Assembly: GCF_001542625.1 (NCBI RefSeq)
Contig: NZ_CP016279.1
Span: forward strand, 4,402,001-4,466,000
Direction of reading: 5' to 3'
Length of the DNA stretch: 64,000 nucleotides
Source of the DNA: Streptomyces griseochromogenes
GTDB lineage: Bacteria > Actinomycetota > Actinomycetes > Streptomycetales > Streptomycetaceae
The translations under genes were made by a program, and so were the position numbers. Each line of letters starts with the position of its first letter. Position 1 is the stretch's first letter. This document shows positions 60,883-64,000 of this stretch, piece by piece. Below the pieces are notes generated by a model. That model had not been told where the DNA came from. It worked only from the letters and a program-made list of their open reading frames with translations, and made no database searches.

Positions 60883-61530
60883 ATGACCAGCATCGGCATC
60901 CTGGGCGCCGGCCGCGTCGGCGCCAGCCTCGCCGGCAAGCTCGCCGCGACCGGACACCACGTCGTCCTCGGCCGCCGGAGTCCGAAGGAGGAGACCATAA
61001 GGTCCGCCGAAGGCTTGGACCCCCGCATCTCCTTCGTCGACCAGCGCACCGCCGCCCGCACCGCGGACATCGTGATCAACGCGACGCCCGGCGACAGCGC
61101 ACTGGACCGCCTCACCGACCTGCGCACCGAACTCGCCGGAAAGATCCTCGTCGACGTATCCAACGCCACCCGCGACTCCGATGACGGCCTGCCCGGCGAC
61201 CTGTGCTATCCCGGCAGCAGCCTCGCCGAGCAACTCCAGGCCGCCCTCCCCGACACCCATGTGGTCAAGACCCTCAACACCATGCTGTTCATGGTCATGG
61301 CCGCCCCCGAAACCCTGGCCACCCCGCCCGTCGTCTATGTCTCGGGCAACGACGAACATGCGAAGAAGACCGTCACCGGTCTGCTCGGCGACCTGGGCTG
61401 GCAGCCCGGATGGATCGAGGACCTCGGCGACATCACCACAGCCCGTGCCACCGAGGCCATGATCCTGGTGGTTCCCCATATCCTGCGCCGCCACGGCTTC
61501 CAGCCCTTCGCGGTCTCCCTCGCCCGCTGA
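60883..61530 (+). CDS. NADPH-dependent F420-reductase-like NAD(P)-binding protein
   Basis: A 215-residue Rossmann protein: MTSIGILGAGRVGASLAGKLAATGHHVVLGRRSP (GxGxxG, with Arg residues suited to NADP), IVINATPGDSALDRL, KILVDVSNATRDSDD, and the late THVVKTLNTMLF segment found in F420:NADP reductases. Whether it uses F420 is not shown; many relatives use other substrates. It follows the inositol-phosphatase-like gene by 56 bases, is divergent from LysR, and probably is co-transcribed with it. The ATG has an AGGAG site. Confidence 0.82.
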   Translation: MTSIGILGAGRVGASLAGKLAATGHHVVLGRRSPKEETIRSAEGLDPRISFVDQRTAARTADIVINATPGDSALDRLTDLRTELAGKILVDVSNATRDSDDGLPGDLCYPGSSLAEQLQAALPDTHVVKTLNTMLFMVMAAPETLATPPVVYVSGNDEHAKKTVTGLLGDLGWQPGWIEDLGDITTARATEAMILVVPHILRRHGFQPFAVSLAR

Positions 61531-62044
61531 CCCGCCAGGGCCGGCACCGCGGAGCGGGAGCCGACCCGGATGAGGAAGCTGCCCGCGACTTCGCCCGGTT
61601 CGCCGAGGCCGGACACCGAAGCCCTCGCATGGGCCTTCGACCTGTCCTGACCGGCCCCTGGCATGCCACGGGCCCCGGGGGTCGGTCGTGACATCCCCGG
61701 GGCCCGGTGTATGGACTCGCACCGTTCAACGACGCCGCGCCAGCGAGGTCACGGCGCCGCCTTGGTAGGTGAACTTGCCGATGCTCGGCGGCTGTTGCCG
61801 ATCACGGTGTTCTTCGCCCGGACGGTGGCCGACCGCCGTGGGGGTTGCACCTGGCCGGCTCGGTCCGGCCGGCTGTGCACACGGAGGTTCGTGGCCGCGG
61901 CCGGCTGTGGTCGGACGACCCTGGCCACGCCGGGGAACTCCTGACGGGGGAGGCGACGCCGGTGCGCGGTGACCGGCGCGGTGTGCCTGTACCTGCGGCG
62001 CGGGGGAGTGGCGGGATGCGCGGTACGGGGCCGAGCAGGCTGGG
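61531..62044. other. Intergenic region between convergent genes
   Basis: About 510 bases. It contains the terminator hairpin at 61670-61705 and otherwise no recognised gene. Confidence 0.4.
61670..61705. terminator. GC-rich hairpin after the reductase gene
   Basis: GGGCCCCGGGG (61670-61680) pairs with CCCCGGGGCCC (61695-61705), 11 bp with a 14-base loop, in the gap between convergent genes. Confidence 0.55.
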
Positions 62045-62428
62045 TCAGGTGACGGGAGGAGCGTCCCAGGCGTTCTGGAGAGCTGACCGCACGTCGTCCC
62101 CGAGAACGATGTGCGTCATCCCGCCTGGCAGGGTCGGCAACTCGGCCCAGTGAGTCACGGTTTCATCGCTGTCAAGGCCGTAGGGCAAACGGACAATCCC
62201 GTCGGAGTCGACGAAGCAGTCCCTGTGCTCTGCCCCGTCCTCACTCCAGTGCAGGGTCGTGAAGTACATCGGCCTCACCAGCCAGAATTCCTCACCCAAC
62301 GCCGTATCGGACTCAGTGGCGCTGTCGGCTGGATATCGGCCCGTGATCGCTGCCGCCACTGGTGTACCGCTCCGGGGCAGCCTCTCGCGTGCGTCAACCC
62401 ACGTCACCACGGTGTTCAGATTCGTCAT
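62045..62428 (-). CDS. Conserved Streptomyces hypothetical protein (AQJ64_40280-like)
   Basis: A 127-residue soluble protein starting NLNTVVTWVDARERLPRSGTPVAAAITGRYP, followed by EEFWLVRPMYFTTLHW, HRDCFVDSDGIVRLPYG and VTHWAELPTLPGG. This matches my recall of a small Streptomyces family of unknown function. The final part, WAELPTLPG, is like that found in DUF551-type phage-derived domains. The ATG follows GAGGGTGG. No operon partner. Confidence 0.7.
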   Translation of the reverse strand: MTNLNTVVTWVDARERLPRSGTPVAAAITGRYPADSATESDTALGEEFWLVRPMYFTTLHWSEDGAEHRDCFVDSDGIVRLPYGLDSDETVTHWAELPTLPGGMTHIVLGDDVRSALQNAWDAPPVT

Positions 62429-62818
62429 CTCCACCCTCATTCGGGCACTCGGCAAGTCGTCTTCCGCCCGTATGCCGGCTCATGCATGGGCAAGGGCGCT
62501 GCCCCGACCTCGGCATCCGGGAAGACTGCCCGGCGCTCACGAAGGTTGCTCGAGCCGGAACGAGCACGGCACCGGGCGATCCACGGGAATGGGCCCTCGC
62601 CCGCGACGAGTGCCTTGCCGCCATGGTCGACGGCCACGGACACCACCGGCCGCACGGCCCCGTCTTACCCAGCGCCGTCAGGCCGGTTTCCACGATGTGT
62701 CGAGCCTCGCTGGTGGCGTTCTCCTCGGATACCTCCACCACGCGAAACCCACCGCGGCATCGCTCCGATCACCCGCCCGTGACCTGGAGCCTCTCGAGGG
62801 CTGTGACATCCTGGTGCA
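62429..62818. other. Intergenic region, no supported gene
   Basis: About 390 bases between divergent genes. A minus-strand frame (VEVSEENATSEARHIVETGLTALGK) looks partly protein-like, but I cannot assign it and it lacks a good start. It should hold the promoters of both neighbours. Confidence 0.35.
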
Positions 62819-63301
62819 GTGCTCTTGACTGACCATGCCAACCGTGTCGAACTCCGCCCGCTGCGGTATGAGTTCGCTGCGGTGCGGGGCAATCGCTACG
62901 ACGACAACTGGCTGGTCATCAGCGGCGCGGTGACAAGTCCCGAGGGAAGCTGGTCCTTTGCCGATCCAGCACTGCTGACCGACGAAGCCCGCCAGGTCGG
63001 CGCTTGGCTGCGCGGCGTGGCCGCAGGGACAGTGGCCGTCACCCGACGTGATGCCGGGGGCTATGTGTCCCCGGACACATGGTTTATCGAACCGGTCCTG
63101 GCCTTCAGCCTGGCTGACCGGAGCGAAGCTGGGGCGTTGATTCGCCTGCACCTGTCCCTGGAGGCGGCGCCCCCTTGGAACCAGGGAGATCGCAGGGTGG
63201 ACATCTACCAGTACTTCGTGGAGGTGCACGTGAATACGGCCGCGCTGGTCCACGCAGCTGACCAGTGGGATCTTGCTCTGGCTTCCTTTCCCGCCCGCTG
63301 A
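62819..63301 (+). CDS. WapI-type immunity protein, orphan
   Basis: A 160-residue soluble protein. The pattern [56 protein letters not shown], then [30 protein letters not shown], fits the WapI family of immunity proteins that neutralise the toxic tip of cell-wall-associated or polymorphic toxins. No toxin gene is seen nearby, so it may be an orphan immunity gene guarding against neighbours. The GTG at 62819 lacks a strong ribosome binding site; a TTG six bases later is possible. Confidence 0.75.
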   Translation: MLLTDHANRVELRPLRYEFAAVRGNRYDDNWLVISGAVTSPEGSWSFADPALLTDEARQVGAWLRGVAAGTVAVTRRDAGGYVSPDTWFIEPVLAFSLADRSEAGALIRLHLSLEAAPPWNQGDRRVDIYQYFVEVHVNTAALVHAADQWDLALASFPAR

Positions 63302-63635
63302 TCAACGCCAGTTCCACGTGCAGGTCGACGCGCGCTGTCATACGGAAGTACGGCACGCGGCTCGAACCCATCGCCCTCGGACATCGGACGGAGTGGGCGA
63401 ACGAACTCGGCGGACACCCGCACCCCGGTTGTAGGCGAGTACCGCAGCGGTTTACCAACCTGGGTTGGATGATGCGCCTGCCGGCCGGCCGTAGTGTTCA
63501 CATTGATAGAGGCGGACTTATCGATGGCCGTAGCCGAGGTGTACGTCCGGAACCGGGCTGACGCGGCCGGGATGCTCCCAGGATGGATCGTCCGGCCTTG
63601 ATCCAAAGCATCACGACATTCACGGAGGTACATCC
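63302..63635. other. Intergenic region upstream of the peptidoglycan-binding protein
   Basis: About 330 bases. It should contain the promoter of the secreted peptidoglycan-binding protein. No gene seen. Confidence 0.4.
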
Positions 63636-64000
63636 ATGTCCCTCGTCACCGGCGTCCGACGCCTGGCCGTCGCCGGGTGCGGCTCGGTCCTTCTCGCGTC
63701 CGGCTTCGTGGCCCTGACGGCCGGGCACGCCCAGGCCGCCACCCCGATCTGCACCAAGACCGTGACGAAGTGGTATCAGGACTTCTCGGGTCCCGTGGCC
63801 GCGGCGTCCAATGGCTCCCTGAACTGTCAACTGGGCCCCGGCAACAGTAGCTCTGCCGTCAAGGCGCTCCAGAACTCCCTCAAACGCTGCAGCACGGCAA
63901 ACCCCGGCGGCGTCGACGGCATCTACGGCCCCGGCACCAAGGCAGCGGTCGCCAAGCTGCAGCGGGAGAAGCACGTTTCACCCAGCGACGGCCTCTACGG
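63636..64000 (+). CDS. Secreted peptidoglycan-binding-domain protein (partial, cut by window end)
   Basis: The start ATG follows ACGGAGG. Residues 1-34 are a signal peptide (VTGVRRLAVAGCGSVLLASGFVALTAGHAQA). The mature part shows a peptidoglycan_binding_1 domain: SSAVKALQNSLKRCSTANPGGVDGIYGPGTKAAVAKLQREKHV. The frame is open at the window edge, so any catalytic domain lies outside. Such proteins bind the cell wall and are often hydrolases or hydrolase-like. Confidence 0.85.
   Translation, partial: MSLVTGVRRLAVAGCGSVLLASGFVALTAGHAQAATPICTKTVTKWYQDFSGPVAAASNGSLNCQLGPGNSSSAVKALQNSLKRCSTANPGGVDGIYGPGTKAAVAKLQREKHVSPSDGLY

Noticed and set aside
1..64000. CRISPR arrays, tRNA or rRNA genes and replication origins
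   Set aside because: None was recognised by reading; no regularly spaced repeats or tRNA-like cloverleaf sequences stood out.

Overview
The window is high-GC actinobacterial DNA, almost certainly a Streptomyces chromosome arm. The signs are strong G/C third-position bias, GGAGG-type ribosome binding sites with many GTG/TTG starts, and families typical of Streptomyces: an SpoIIE-type PP2C phosphatase, DUF5937/ArsR regulators, GlxA-type AraC regulators, TIGR02996 and LRV repeat proteins, IS5/IS110/IS701 elements, and many secreted proteins. No rRNA, tRNA, CRISPR array or origin was seen.

Layout. 0-5 kb: the tail of a methyltransferase, a VTC/DUF4956 pair, a small secreted protein, a VOC protein, a decayed gpsA and an L,D-transpeptidase-like lipoprotein. 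5-12 kb: a membrane protein, a GNAT enzyme, an SpoIIE-like phosphatase, an AraC regulator, an accessory infA, and a GNAT gene with a leader peptide and a hairpin over its ribosome binding site. 12-18.5 kb: an insertion-sequence graveyard holding a damaged IS5-family element beside a DinB gene, pieces of an IS701-family transposase, and an IS5-family element split by an intact IS110 element. 18.5-24 kb: two TetR regulators, an FAD monooxygenase with a shared operator region, and an orphan sugar-binding lipoprotein. 24-28.5 kb: a three-gene molybdenum hydroxylase operon. 29-36 kb: repeat proteins (LRV, ricin-like lectin, LRR) and a two-gene LRR/2-oxoglutarate-oxygenase operon behind a DNA-damage-type promoter. 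36-44 kb: divergent regulator/transporter and regulator/oxygenase pairs, a GNAT enzyme, and a membrane-protein/membrane-bound Mrr-type nuclease operon with a similar promoter motif. 44-64 kb: further divergent regulator/enzyme pairs (GlxA-like with quinone oxidoreductase, XRE-cupin with MFS, MarR with CMD, MerR with old yellow enzyme, LysR with an inositol-phosphatase-like gene and an F420-type reductase), transposase debris, a HEAT-repeat protein, an orphan WapI-type immunity protein, and the start of a secreted peptidoglycan-binding protein.

The recurring design is a one-component regulator transcribed away from a redox enzyme or efflux pump, often with a visible palindrome between them. 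The most interesting signals are: (1) the element TTGTCAGTG-N8-TAGAGT, which matches the mycobacterial RecA-NDp/PafBC promoter consensus, placed so that the LRR/2OG-oxygenase operon would be leaderless; (2) the same 17-mer before the membrane nuclease operon; (3) a probable translational attenuator before a GNAT gene; (4) an IS110 element with a long non-coding end that could encode a bridge RNA, sitting in a readable target; and (5) a GntR-TetR hybrid regulator with ACTAGT-centred repeats. Several genes are broken by single-base frameshifts (the NmrA-like gene and the inositol-phosphatase-like gene), which could be real or sequencing errors.
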